DNA of 64,000 bases from Serratia marcescens (GCF_001902635.1 NZ_MJAO01000001.1:248001-312000); one strand, 5' to 3'. Shown: positions 9,356 through 18,609, counted from the stretch's first letter. The notes: generated by a model from the sequence alone, not told the origin. A program made the numbers and translations.

Positions 9356-9374
9356 TGGCGGCAAAATGGCGGCA
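9356..9374. repeat. Tandem repeat next to attL, possible integrase arm sites
   Basis: TGGCGGCA occurs at 9356-9363 and 9367-9374, one helical turn (11 bp) apart. The same octamer appears near attR at 36366-36373, at the very end of the integrase gene, followed by a weaker copy about 11 bp on. Tandem arm-type sites on both sides of the core are normal for tyrosine integrases; that these are the sites is inference. Confidence 0.45.
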
Positions 9375-9453
9375 GCCCAAAGTGGGACTTTTTTCTGCCC
9401 TCTCAAAGAGTTAACATTAGCGCTCCTTAACATGGAGATTTATAGAGGATTTC

Positions 9454-10068
9454 ATGAAAAAATTTCTAAAATGGGCTTTAATAATTTTCGTTGTTCTTAT
9501 TGTAATTGGGTATTTTTCTGATAAAGACAAACAGACTAACAGCACAGCATCACTTTCTAGCAGTACAACTACAGAGCAGCCTAAAAAGGAAAGGGTAGAA
9601 GATAGTTACCCAGATCAGGAAAAACGCTTCGTACAAATCGTTGAGCAGGCAATCAGTGGTTCGAAAGCTTCTGCCAATGATATGCAAAAAGGCGGGATTA
9701 AAGCTGACCGTACAGATGCCTTATGTGGCTTATTGAAGAATAAATCGGTAAAAGATTGGGTCGGTAAGGTTTATACAGTTGATTCTAATAGTGATGGTAA
9801 AGGGGTATTAACCATTCAACTTACTCGCGATATTTCGGTAAAAACCTGGAATAATGCGCTTTCTGATATCTCTGATAACACATTGCTAACTCCTAGGACT
9901 CCAATTTTTAATGCTGCGTCAAACCTCAAGAAAGGCGACTATGTTGTCTTTTCAGGCCGATTCATAGCAGACAATGAAAGCTGCATCAGAGAGTCCAGTA
10001 TGGGCTTAAGCGGTGGACTTGAAGAACCAGAGTTTATCTTTAAATTTAGTGAAATAGCGCCCAAGTAA
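9454..10068 (+). CDS. Membrane-anchored protein of unknown function at the prophage edge
   Basis: A 204-residue protein with a single N-terminal membrane anchor (KKFLKWALIIFVVLIVIGYF), a polar Ser/Thr-rich linker (about residues 28-50), and a soluble domain probably outside the cytoplasm. The domain contains the blocks VKDWVGKVYTVDSNSDGKG, VKTWNNALSDISDNTL, KKGDYVVFSGRF and EEPEFIFKFSEI, which resemble a domain I recall from enterobacterial islands with no known function. The gene is visibly AT-rich against its neighbours and has its own terminator, the usual look of a phage cargo gene. Superinfection exclusion is one possibility, without direct evidence. Confidence 0.75.
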   Translation: MKKFLKWALIIFVVLIVIGYFSDKDKQTNSTASLSSSTTTEQPKKERVEDSYPDQEKRFVQIVEQAISGSKASANDMQKGGIKADRTDALCGLLKNKSVKDWVGKVYTVDSNSDGKGVLTIQLTRDISVKTWNNALSDISDNTLLTPRTPIFNAASNLKKGDYVVFSGRFIADNESCIRESSMGLSGGLEEPEFIFKFSEIAPK

Positions 10069-10088
10069 AACATCTTGAATCCAGCAAG

Positions 10089-10112
10089 CCCGCATTTACA
10101 TGCGGGTTTTTT
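10089..10112 (+). terminator. Terminator of the attL cargo gene
   Basis: CCCGCAT, loop TTAC, ATGCGGG, then six T residues, 20 bases after the cargo gene stop. Confidence 0.9.
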
Positions 10113-10609
10113 GTTAGCTTCCTACAGTTCAAATTTTTCAGTTGGATTTTATCTCCTTAACAACGCTGACATCATGCCGTGCCTGGCTCACCGAGTCCTT
10201 ATCACAAAATCTAACGATCCTTATCAGCAAGTATCAAACCCACGTAAAATATATTTTTCCATTATTTTTCAATGGAGTGAATTTTTACCGAGATCCTACC
10301 TGGATCATTAAAACTGTAAAAGCCTGAAATTCTTTTCAATCTTTTCAGTTTGGGATTGCTCGCAAAGCCCCAGGCGCGGCGCGGCTCGGCGGGGTGTTTT
10401 GTAGAAAATCAGAACTGAAAAAATTTCCTGATCCAAATTGCGCAGGCGGGTGCGGTGTAGTGCCGTTTTCGTGGGCAAGATGTTTATTTCGTGGGGTTTC
10501 TGCCGCGCTGGCGGCACGCTGCTGCGGTGATCGGATTTATTCGCGTGGGATTGTCGCCGGGCTGGAAAGCGGCTCAGAATGGCGCACAGGCGGCCAGATT
10601 GCGGGCATG
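10113..10609. other. Non-coding prophage segment, possible cos region
   Basis: About 500 bases between the cargo gene and the end of the late operon hold no convincing gene. A G/C-rich patch at about 10366-10400 (CCCCAGGCGCGGCGCGGCTC...) stands in otherwise mixed sequence. In HP1-like phages the cohesive end lies between the last tail gene and attP, which is this position. That makes it a candidate cos site, but no cut site can be read from sequence alone. Confidence 0.3.
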
Positions 10610-10632
10610 AAAAAGCCCGCGCGGGGCGGGCT
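10610..10632 (-). terminator. Terminator of the leftward late operon
   Basis: Read on the minus strand, AGCCCGC, a five-base loop and GCGGGCT are followed by a run of five T residues. It lies about 120 bases beyond the last late gene. Confidence 0.85.
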
Positions 10633-10754
10633 GGTGCTTCCTGGTGCTGGCTTTCTTGTTTGTTCAATTTCTACACGGTTACGCGCTCAAAAGATAATTG
10701 GTTGTGTAGATCAATTACTCATTATTGATCGGTGCGGGCGATCAATATTTAACC

Positions 10755-12410
10755 CTACCCAATCACTGGCGCGTATTTGCTTTTCAGCTGGCTGGACTTC
10801 GTGCCGGCGGCGCTGATTGCCGCCGCGTTCTGCGGTGCGCCGGTGTTGCTGTGGGTGTGGGCCGCAGTCTGCTGCGCCAGCTCCTGCACCACCTCCAGCG
10901 TTTCCAGCATCAGAGCCATCACGTTGATTTGCTGGCTCCCCACCCACACCACCGGGGCGATCACTTCCTGGCGCGCTGCCGCTATGCTGCTGCGGATTTT
11001 ACCGATCTTCTCCATCAGGCTGCCAGCCACCGCCGTGGTGGCATCGCCGCCCACGCTGGCCACTGCGTTGGCCTGCGTCGCTACGCTGTAATCGCCCTCT
11101 GCGATGTGCTGCACCGCACCGGCCAACAAGGTGGACGTGCCCAGCACCGTGGTTTTATCGTTAGCCTGCACGGTTGTGCCCCTGGCCACCACGGTGCGCG
11201 TTTCCTCATCGGCCTGGATTTCCCTGGTCATGGAATTTTCACGGATCGCCTGGTCGGTTTTCCGCTCCCAATCCCCCGCCTGGGTAACCCGTTGGGAAAC
11301 TTCCTCCCGCTGCTGCTGTAGCTGCTCGCCGGGCTTCACATCCGGCAGCGTGTTGCCCTGGGCCAGCGTCTGCCGGATAAACGGCTTATCAGGCCGCCCA
11401 TCAGTAAAAGCCACCTCAACCAGCGTTCCCACCGGCGGAAACTGGAACATGCCCGAATCCTGGCCCGCCATCGGCACCGGCAGCGGCACCGCCGGGTAAA
11501 TCGGCGTGTTTTTTGCCGGCTGGCCGTCTGCGTCCAACAGCTGCAAATCCACGGCATAGCGGGGCCGGAATGGATCGGCCAAGTCGCCACTGGTCACCGC
11601 CTCCGCGTGGGCCTCTACCCTGGCGAATTTTGGCAGATGCAGCCCCGCCGACAACTCCGGGTAAGCCGCATCAATCTGGCGCTGCGCCGGCGTCATGGCC
11701 ACGGCCTTGCCCGTCAGCGGGTTTACCGCCAGCCAGGTGATCGTGGTGTCGTCGTTTTCCAGGCGAACACTCGACAGCCGGCGGCCATTGACGACCACAC
11801 CAGGGCGCAGCGCCTGCACCATTGGCAATGTCATGCTGTTGCCGCCGGCGCGCGCCTGGCTAAACTCGGCGGGAATATCCACCGGCTTGCCGGCAAACAT
11901 GGAATGCGCCCAGCTTCCCAGGAACACGCCGCCATCCGGCAACGGTTGCCAAACGTAATCAGGCACGCCAAAAGCTGCCCCCAGGTTGGCCAACAGCTGA
12001 TAACCCGTCCCGCTATGGGTGAAATGGGGGATCGGCTTGTCCAGGTAATCCGCCTGCGCCGGCAGCGCGATCGTTATTCCGCTGTTTTCCTCCAGCCAGC
12101 TGGCCACCTGGCGCAGCGTCGGGTGCTGGAACGAACACGGCCACAACCTTTCGAACACGCCCGCCAGCTCTCGCACAAACAACCGCTGAAAACCGTTCTC
12201 TGCCGGCTGCGCGCGCTCCACATATCCGGTGAACCAGCGCAAAATGCTATCCGTATAGCCGGCATCCAGGCGCACCAGCTTGCCGGTGTAGTCCGTTTCG
12301 GTCTGCGCGGTGATAAACCCGCGCCCGCAGCCGTTCAACTCCAGCACCAGGTTAAGATCAACCAGCGGCACCGCATCCCCGGACAACATCAGACGCTTAA
12401 TCGGTTTCAT
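10755..12410 (-). CDS. Phage baseplate spike/hub protein (gpD/VgrG-like)
   Basis: Last gene of the late operon, 551 residues from the ATG at 12410 (MKPIKRLMLSGDAVPLVDLN). The N-terminal half resembles the hub domain of P2 gpD and VgrG proteins (TDYTGKLVRLDAGYTDSILRWFTGYV). A central OB-fold gpV/gp5-like part follows (TPIYPAVPLPVPMAGQDSG, PPVGTLVEVAFTDGRPDKPFIR). The tail is rich in short repeats with ANDKTTVLGTSTLLAGAV and ends in a long helical region. It overlaps the preceding gene by 14 bases. Function as hub plus spike is inferred from domain order. Confidence 0.8.
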   Translation of the reverse strand: MKPIKRLMLSGDAVPLVDLNLVLELNGCGRGFITAQTETDYTGKLVRLDAGYTDSILRWFTGYVERAQPAENGFQRLFVRELAGVFERLWPCSFQHPTLRQVASWLEENSGITIALPAQADYLDKPIPHFTHSGTGYQLLANLGAAFGVPDYVWQPLPDGGVFLGSWAHSMFAGKPVDIPAEFSQARAGGNSMTLPMVQALRPGVVVNGRRLSSVRLENDDTTITWLAVNPLTGKAVAMTPAQRQIDAAYPELSAGLHLPKFARVEAHAEAVTSGDLADPFRPRYAVDLQLLDADGQPAKNTPIYPAVPLPVPMAGQDSGMFQFPPVGTLVEVAFTDGRPDKPFIRQTLAQGNTLPDVKPGEQLQQQREEVSQRVTQAGDWERKTDQAIRENSMTREIQADEETRTVVARGTTVQANDKTTVLGTSTLLAGAVQHIAEGDYSVATQANAVASVGGDATTAVAGSLMEKIGKIRSSIAAARQEVIAPVVWVGSQQINVMALMLETLEVVQELAQQTAAHTHSNTGAPQNAAAISAAGTKSSQLKSKYAPVIG

Positions 12411-12966
12411 TCGCCCCCACCACGCCGGCCAACGCATCATCTGCCGGCTTCAAAACGCGGCGCTCGAACCAACTCAATTTCTGTTCGTCCTCTGCCGCTG
12501 CACCCTTGCCGTTTACCTGGCCATTCGCGCCTGGCGTCTGTTTTTTGGCGGCGGTTTTGCTGCCCTCCCGCGCGTCTTTCTTTTCCGGCACGCTCAAATG
12601 CTCGCGCATCGTAAACGTCACCTGCCAGGCTTGCTTGCCGTCCTGTTTCGGCGCGTCAATCGAACCGGTGAACGTCGCCAGTCTAAAGTTAATGGCCTGG
12701 GCGGTATGGTTGGCCACACGGTAGCGTTTCAACTTGCCGCCCTCCGTGGCCTCCGCCAGAGCAAACAGGCGCGTTAACACCTTGGCTTCGCTAAACGGGA
12801 TCATGCCGGAAATGCGCAGTTCCTTGGGCTTTATGCCCTGCTCGGCGTTCGCCGTGCTCGAGGTCTGCCCGGATTGGTCTTTATCCTGAAACTGCATCAT
12901 CGGTGTCACCATGATCCCCTTGAGGGGGATAGCTTCACCATTAAGCGCCAGCGTGACTATCGTCAT
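12397..12966 (-). CDS. Phage baseplate complex protein
   Basis: 189 residues. The N-terminal two thirds form a compact domain (LNGEAIPLKGIMVTPMMQFQ, ELRISGMIPFSEAKVLTRLF, QAINFRLATFTGSIDAPK, WQVTFTMREHLSVPEKK). A low-complexity Lys/Ala/Gly linker and a short C-terminal helix (SWFERRVLKPADDAL) follow. It is wedged by overlaps between an Ala-rich protein and the hub/spike gene, so it probably assembles with the hub. The name reflects position and memory of similar phage genes rather than a defined fold. Confidence 0.65.
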   Translation of the reverse strand: MTIVTLALNGEAIPLKGIMVTPMMQFQDKDQSGQTSSTANAEQGIKPKELRISGMIPFSEAKVLTRLFALAEATEGGKLKRYRVANHTAQAINFRLATFTGSIDAPKQDGKQAWQVTFTMREHLSVPEKKDAREGSKTAAKKQTPGANGQVNGKGAAAEDEQKLSWFERRVLKPADDALAGVVGANETD

Positions 12967-13690
12967 GGATCATCGCCTCCAACTGCCCTAAATCCTTGCC
13001 TACGAACAACACCGCCAGGGTAAAAACCGCATCCTGGCGGGGAACATCCTTTTTCATCGCCGCGCCAATGCTGGCGGCGGCCCCTTTTGCCGTGAACACC
13101 CACGCCGGCGCGCTTTTTCCCTGTAACGCCGTCATGGCCTCGCTCACCATCGCCAGCGCAGATTGGCGAGCCTCGGCAAAGCCGGCCAACGCCGACTGCA
13201 AGCCGCCAATACTCGCCCCAAGCGCCGCGCCCGCCTTGGCTTCTGCGATATGCTGCGCATTCAGCGCCAGGCGCTGCGCACTGGTCGAAAGCGGCACCGC
13301 CGCCGGCAATCCGCCGCCCATCTTCCCAGGCAGCTGCATCCGGGTAACAGCCTGCGTGGCCGCCGTCTGCGCCATGCGCTGCACCTGGTTTAACGCCGGC
13401 AGCGGCAGCACCCCCGACAGCGACGCAACCAACGGCATAAACTCGGCGTGTGAGTTGGCGCAGATCATAAACACGGTGGCGCTGATTTCGGCCCCCTGGC
13501 CGGCCAGCTTGCCCGCCAGGTAATCCACGGCGTTGGCCGGGCTTAGGTAACTGCCGGATGCCTCCGCCCTGCCCACGCCATAAACCCACGGATGCGCCGG
13601 CACCATCGAGCACGTCAGCGCCTGCATATCGCCAGGCATACGCAACACCGCCCGACGCCATGCCCCTTCATTTCGTTCCTGTTTCATCAT
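12941..13690 (-). CDS. Unrecognised Ala-rich phage structural protein
   Basis: 249 residues, not recognised. The first 90 residues look globular (GDMQALTCSMVPAHPWVYGV, AEISATVFMICANSHAEFMP). Residues about 95-205 are Ala-rich and predicted helical (AKAGAALGASIGGLQSALAG). The end is another short globular part (DAVFTLAVLFVGKDLGQLEA). It starts in ATGATGA overlap with the fibre stop and overlaps the next gene by 26 bases, so it is made with the baseplate proteins. A baseplate or tail-tip role is inferred from position only. Confidence 0.7.
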   Translation of the reverse strand: MMKQERNEGAWRRAVLRMPGDMQALTCSMVPAHPWVYGVGRAEASGSYLSPANAVDYLAGKLAGQGAEISATVFMICANSHAEFMPLVASLSGVLPLPALNQVQRMAQTAATQAVTRMQLPGKMGGGLPAAVPLSTSAQRLALNAQHIAEAKAGAALGASIGGLQSALAGFAEARQSALAMVSEAMTALQGKSAPAWVFTAKGAAASIGAAMKKDVPRQDAVFTLAVLFVGKDLGQLEAMIHDDSHAGA

Positions 13691-16600
13691 GCAACACGCA
13701 TCCAGCCACGAACATGCACATAGGCGTTTGTTACGTTGATAGGCTCATTACGGACAAACTCATTACCATTGCTGTTAGTGTAAGTACCCGCAGTTACATT
13801 CAGGGTGTGGCGGCCATCGTTATCCGTTCCCGACACAGTGCCGCCATATTCCGCCCCAGGGCCACGCATCCCCCCACGGTGGGAGTGATCAGGCAGGTTG
13901 TGTGCCCCGATTGTTACATGGTTATTACCGCCGGTTTGCATAGCATCATAGCCAAGGCTGATAACGCGCCCGTCATAACCTGTACCGTTCAAATCTTGCC
14001 AATCTGTACCGGGATAGATCGCACGAGGATCGACATTATTGCCCAACAGCATCACATACCCCACCGGGAACGGGCAGTGCTGATTTACCCACTCCCGAGT
14101 GGCAACCATGCCGGCTTTACTGCTGATATTGCCGCTGTAAGGATTGAAGTCCCACGCACAATCAACATTGCTGTCACCCTTGGCGTGGATCGTGGGGTGA
14201 GCGTGCTCGCTGTTAGCGGGCATCAGATAACCAAAGCTAACCGCCGTCGGGTATCCTTGATTTTTCCGGGTTGACGTTCCCTTCGCAACAGGGACGTAAA
14301 TACCGCCGTTATTCACCGGCCATTGCCAATTGGGTTGGAAAAATGATGCCTGCGTGCTCAGTTGATCTGCATAAGCCCCAGCACCATTTGGCATGGCTTC
14401 GGGTGTACTGGCATAAGAAGGGGCGATAACCTGGCCGGTGAAACTCCCCCCGCTGGCCATCATTACCCGATCCCAGCCGCTAAACGTGCCGTTGACGTTG
14501 ACCGCCGCACGCAAGCCAGGTTTTCCGCCCACTTCGTGCGACAGTTGTAAATAGTGCTGAAACTTGCCATTGCCTGGCGCAGTAGACAGATCGCTGCCGT
14601 TGGTTGTACACAGAACCGATCCCCACGGCACCGCCGCCCAGGAACTATTTTCAACGCTCCACACGCCTGGAGACGTTGGCGCACTATTGCCGGCCAATAC
14701 GCGGGAATTGCCCATTCTGGCGGCAAAGTTGTTGCTCTGGTCTGCGGCTTTCACGTCCGCGATAGTCGGCTTATAGTCCGTGGTGTACACCCGCGCCCAC
14801 GCAGTGGAACCGGGGCTATCCTTCCGCATGGATCGCAGGTAGAAAGAACGCTCACCAGACCCCACTAAAAACTGCACGTTGCGAAATTCGTTTGCCTTGC
14901 CGGTGAACAAAACCCCCATCCCACCCGGCACCGGATACCCCTTATTGGTGGCCTCTGCCAACGATTCAACGGTAAATCCGTTGGGGCGGTTCACATCGCT
15001 ATCCGCGTTTGCTGTAGACCCATCGGGAAACACAATGCGCGGCACCGTCAGTGGCCCGCTCATGGCGTCGCCGGTCTGTTTCACAAAACGCCCGTCTGCC
15101 TCGGTCTTGTTCCAGGCGTTCACGTCCGACGCCAATAAGTTAACGTCGCCAGTCAGCGGCTTGCCGTTCACGCGGATAGAACGCAGGGCATATTTCTGCG
15201 CCGCCTGGGCATCGGTCAGCGCGCCAACGTCCTCCGCCGTAGGTTTATTCGCCGGCGAGTAAACGCGGGCGTTACCATCCCACACGGATGCGCCGGTGAT
15301 CCGCCCCTTTGCCGAAAAAGCCCCGGTGCGCACGTTCAGGAACGCCGTGCGCCCCTGAATCCCGTCCGTTTTGCATGTGTTGAAAAAGCCAAGACCGTAC
15401 CAACTCATCAGATCAAGATTGCAAGTTGCATAGCTCGCGCCGTCCCCATTGCCAGGATAAATCCCCCCATTGTTATTGTTCCACGGCACATTCACGCCGC
15501 CGGATGCCCGGATCTCTTTCTTGAACTCGCCGCCCTCGCTGGCCGATACCGCGTCCACATCTGCCGCCGTCGGCTTATATGCCGTGGTGTAAACTCGGCT
15601 CCAGGTCACACCATTTGCGGCAGTGGTTGAGCGACCAATCCAGGCATCGCCCCGACCACTGATCGCCAAATATCCCGCCGTTGGCGCGCCATCAATCGGC
15701 AAACTAACGACGCCGGCAGACGTACCGGAGATCGGCGGCTTATTCTCAGCGGCATCATTAACCCGGTAAAACTGCGCGACGTTGTTGTAAGCATCGGTTT
15801 TAGGTGCGGCCCCACCCCCCAGGCCAAACGCCCCGACCTCCATCACATTGCCACCTACCACGCCCACGTTGCGCGTGGCGGCGGTGCCTAAGCCCAGGCT
15901 CCCCCGGCTTTTCGCCTTATCCTTGAGGGAGGCCAAGTTATCATCCTTGCGCAAGTAAGCATCATTACCGGCCTGGTCGGACAGGGAGCCTTGCGGGCGC
16001 AGGTCGGTAATGTTGCCGGCGGCGTCGACACTGGCCACCGCAAACACATAGTGCTTAAAGCCGGCGTTATCCGTGTAATCCGCTGCGGTGGCCGCAACGG
16101 TGAATTTCACCGCCGCCGCCCACTGGCTTACCACATTGCCCTGTAAACTCACATCGGCCCACACCTTGATAGGCTTGGCCGTCACGGTAATGTTTTGGTT
16201 GGCCGCCAGCACCGCGCGCAGCCCGCCCACATAGCCGGTGCCCGCGGTCACGAAATACTGCGCGCCGGCCTTGGCCACCAGGAACCCATTGCCAAAGAAC
16301 GCGCCGGCACCGTAGTGATCGCGGTTAATCAGGCGCTGCATCTCATCGATACCGCCCAGGCGCGCGGTAAAGTCGATCTGCCAGGTTTCCGCCGGCGTGG
16401 TGATCGCCGTCTCGCTGGCCGCGCCGTCATACTCCATCACAAAGGAGCGGGTGATCGCGTTGCCCTGCTGGCCGGCATGGTTGGCCACCTTGCGTTGCGT
16501 CGGTGCATGAACAATCATCGCTACCGTGTTGCTGGCCTTGTTCACCAGGCCAATCCAGTTGAAGTCAAAATCGCCCACCTCGGTGCCCAGGGTGACCGAA

Positions 16601-16821
16601 TACACCACGGCGTTGTTGTTCACGACGCCGGTTTTGTTCACTGCCTGGCGGTGCACAATCTGGCCCACCGGCGGCATCCCTTCTTTGCGGTCAATCGGCT
16701 TGCCGGCATCGAGGCCCGGCACGTTGGCAAAAACGAACTCATCCAGCACCACGCGGGAACCGTTCACGGCTTCTTTTGCTTTCCATTGCTCAAAGGCAAA
16801 GGTGATCGCGGTTTGTGACAT
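13687..16821 (-). CDS. Phage tail fibre protein
   Basis: 1044-residue fibre that should decide host range. The N-terminal ~165 residues match the baseplate-attachment domain of P2-group fibres (MSQTAITFAFEQWKAKEAVN, VYSVTLGTEVGDFDFNWIGL). The shaft carries a repeated unit of the form RVYTT-YKPT--DV-A at about five places. The tip has the collar-like C-terminus with VGYVMLLGNNVDPRAIYPGT, WQDLNGTGYDGRVISLG, and the metal-binding type HNLPDHSHRGG. No tail-fibre assembly chaperone follows it, unlike P2 G. Confidence 0.88.
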   Translation of the reverse strand: MSQTAITFAFEQWKAKEAVNGSRVVLDEFVFANVPGLDAGKPIDRKEGMPPVGQIVHRQAVNKTGVVNNNAVVYSVTLGTEVGDFDFNWIGLVNKASNTVAMIVHAPTQRKVANHAGQQGNAITRSFVMEYDGAASETAITTPAETWQIDFTARLGGIDEMQRLINRDHYGAGAFFGNGFLVAKAGAQYFVTAGTGYVGGLRAVLAANQNITVTAKPIKVWADVSLQGNVVSQWAAAVKFTVAATAADYTDNAGFKHYVFAVASVDAAGNITDLRPQGSLSDQAGNDAYLRKDDNLASLKDKAKSRGSLGLGTAATRNVGVVGGNVMEVGAFGLGGGAAPKTDAYNNVAQFYRVNDAAENKPPISGTSAGVVSLPIDGAPTAGYLAISGRGDAWIGRSTTAANGVTWSRVYTTAYKPTAADVDAVSASEGGEFKKEIRASGGVNVPWNNNNGGIYPGNGDGASYATCNLDLMSWYGLGFFNTCKTDGIQGRTAFLNVRTGAFSAKGRITGASVWDGNARVYSPANKPTAEDVGALTDAQAAQKYALRSIRVNGKPLTGDVNLLASDVNAWNKTEADGRFVKQTGDAMSGPLTVPRIVFPDGSTANADSDVNRPNGFTVESLAEATNKGYPVPGGMGVLFTGKANEFRNVQFLVGSGERSFYLRSMRKDSPGSTAWARVYTTDYKPTIADVKAADQSNNFAARMGNSRVLAGNSAPTSPGVWSVENSSWAAVPWGSVLCTTNGSDLSTAPGNGKFQHYLQLSHEVGGKPGLRAAVNVNGTFSGWDRVMMASGGSFTGQVIAPSYASTPEAMPNGAGAYADQLSTQASFFQPNWQWPVNNGGIYVPVAKGTSTRKNQGYPTAVSFGYLMPANSEHAHPTIHAKGDSNVDCAWDFNPYSGNISSKAGMVATREWVNQHCPFPVGYVMLLGNNVDPRAIYPGTDWQDLNGTGYDGRVISLGYDAMQTGGNNHVTIGAHNLPDHSHRGGMRGPGAEYGGTVSGTDNDGRHTLNVTAGTYTNSNGNEFVRNEPINVTNAYVHVRGWMRVA

Positions 16822-16826
16822 GTTGA

Positions 16827-17432
16827 TTATCCTTTCAGTGTTGCGCTCGCCACGGTGGCGGAATGTTGGTTATTGATACTGGCCACCGCGCTGGCGGCGC
16901 TGTAAGTCACGTATTCACATCCCGCCCAGCCAGCGCGTAATTGCAGGACAGAATTGTTAATCACTTCAAATCGATAGCGGCGGCAGGTGCGGCCATACTG
17001 CCGAATAACCTGCATCAGCAGATCGGGATTACTGGCCACCTGGCCATCAGTCACGCGGACGCTGATCACGTCCCAATCTATGCCCGGTTGGCGCTCCAGG
17101 ATTTCCACATAGCCCACGCCCAGGCGCTCAAAAATGGCGATAAAGCCGGCCACCGATCCCGCATCGCGGGCGTTGATAAAGGCGTACTGCACGCGCTTGC
17201 GGAACAGCTCCAGCGGCTCCCCGTTGAAGCGGGTAATATCGCGCTGGTACGCCAGCACCTGGAGCAACGGCACCGCGCAGGTGGCCGCATCCAGCTGTTT
17301 CAGCGGCCAGGTCAGCCAGCCATGCACCCACAACCAGAAATTGCGGCAGGCGCGCAGCAGCTTGGCCGGCTCCCCGCGATTCATCCAGGACGGCAACAGC
17401 ATCCCCGCCAGGCGTTCTTTAAAATCAGGCAT
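16827..17432 (-). CDS. Baseplate wedge protein gpI-like
   Basis: 201 residues from the ATG at 17432 (MPDFKERLAGMLLPSWMNRG). The body contains LKQLDAATCAVPLLQVLAYQ, LFRKRVQYAFINARDAGSVA and FERLGVGYVEILERQPG, the layout of P2 tail protein I. It lies between gpJ-like and the fibre, the P2 order J-I-H. It overlaps the J-like stop by eight bases. Confidence 0.83.
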   Translation of the reverse strand: MPDFKERLAGMLLPSWMNRGEPAKLLRACRNFWLWVHGWLTWPLKQLDAATCAVPLLQVLAYQRDITRFNGEPLELFRKRVQYAFINARDAGSVAGFIAIFERLGVGYVEILERQPGIDWDVISVRVTDGQVASNPDLLMQVIRQYGRTCRRYRFEVINNSVLQLRAGWAGCEYVTYSAASAVASINNQHSATVASATLKG

Positions 17433-18609
17433 CGGCAACCTCCAGTTTCAAGGTTTTCAAACGCGGCACGTTCAGCTCGCTAACAATATCGCCCAGGGAA
17501 AACGCGATAGATTCCAGCTCGGGGAAAGCGCGGTGTAACTCCCTGGCCAGGTTCGAAAACGAGAAGCGCGCATAAGGCCAGGTTTTCTTTACGTCATACT
17601 CGGCGTTTTGCCGGAACGCGCAGCGGATCAGGGTTTCGCTGTTTCGCGTCAGCGCGGCCAGCGCATCCGCCGTAAAGTTGGCTTTGTTCTCCACAAACAG
17701 CGTTACGGCCAGGTTGTGTTGGGTTTCCGGCATGGCGAAACACTGCATATCATCGCCGTGGCCGTGGTTCCCCTTGTTGGTGATGTAGTCATTGACCGCG
17801 TTAATGAACGGCTGCGAGGCAACGCCGGAATCCAGCAGCAGATAGGCATTTGCCGTTCCTGGCCCGCGCGGGGCGTCGTGCTGGAAAAAAATTCGGTCGA
17901 TACTCAGCCCGGCGACGCTGGCGATCATGCTGCGGTAAACCGCATCCGTGTGATAGTTGCCCGCCAGGTTGTATTGGTTGCGCGCCCTGTCCCGTAAATC
18001 GTCGTCGGATTCCTGGTCAGCGCCGGGGGCCAGTAACCAACCCTCCTCGTTTTCCACCCGCACAATGCCCGGCACCGCCTGGGGTAAAATCCTGTAGTAA
18101 CCGGGGGCCAGGTTATGCGCGCCGGCTGGCTCGGTCGCTTTCACCGGCACCAGTCCGCCGGCTGTGCCGGCGGCCAACGTGGTTTCCTTCACCACCGCCA
18201 CGCTGTAAACATGGCCGTTAAGCCGCTCGGTTTGCACCACCGTGCCGGCGGGGATCGTGACCATGACACTGGCGTTTTCCTTGTCGAACCGAAAAACGCC
18301 CTCGGCTGCCGTCGCCGGCTTGCGCTTCACGTTGACGCCCCAGGCGAACATTTCCAGCCAGGTGCCGCCGGCTGTGGCCAAATACATGTTGGCCATGACG
18401 ACCGACACCAGAACATCCTTTAACCACATCACCGGGGCGGTAATAATCGCCTGGATAAGTCGCCAAAACGGCGACATTTTGGACGTATTGGTAATTAACC
18501 CTTCGGCGGTCACCAGCTCGTTAAATTTGGAATTAACTTGCTCCGTGGTAATGGGCATTCCGCTTTCTGTTAAGGCTTTCTCGTAATCAACCTGCGGTTT
18601 CATTGTCAT
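17425..18609 (-). CDS. Baseplate protein gpJ-like
   Basis: Baseplate_J family wedge component, 394 residues from the ATG at 18609; a second ATG two codons on (18603) is equally possible. Typical J blocks are seen: NVKRKPATAAEGVFRFDKEN, ITIPAGTVVQTERLNG region (VMVTIPAGTVVQTERL), VPVKATEPAGAHNLAPG, GADQESDDDLRDRARNQYN and GLSIDRIFFQHDAPRGPGTA. It overlaps the upstream DUF2590 gene by 23 bases and precedes gpI-like. Confidence 0.9.
   Translation of the reverse strand: MTMKPQVDYEKALTESGMPITTEQVNSKFNELVTAEGLITNTSKMSPFWRLIQAIITAPVMWLKDVLVSVVMANMYLATAGGTWLEMFAWGVNVKRKPATAAEGVFRFDKENASVMVTIPAGTVVQTERLNGHVYSVAVVKETTLAAGTAGGLVPVKATEPAGAHNLAPGYYRILPQAVPGIVRVENEEGWLLAPGADQESDDDLRDRARNQYNLAGNYHTDAVYRSMIASVAGLSIDRIFFQHDAPRGPGTANAYLLLDSGVASQPFINAVNDYITNKGNHGHGDDMQCFAMPETQHNLAVTLFVENKANFTADALAALTRNSETLIRCAFRQNAEYDVKKTWPYARFSFSNLARELHRAFPELESIAFSLGDIVSELNVPRLKTLKLEVADA

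Noticed and set aside
10308..10816. Two open frames (119 and 140 codons) in the non-coding end of the prophage
   Set aside because: They overlap each other on opposite strands, cross the late-operon terminator or the spike gene, and have no ribosome site or protein-like pattern.
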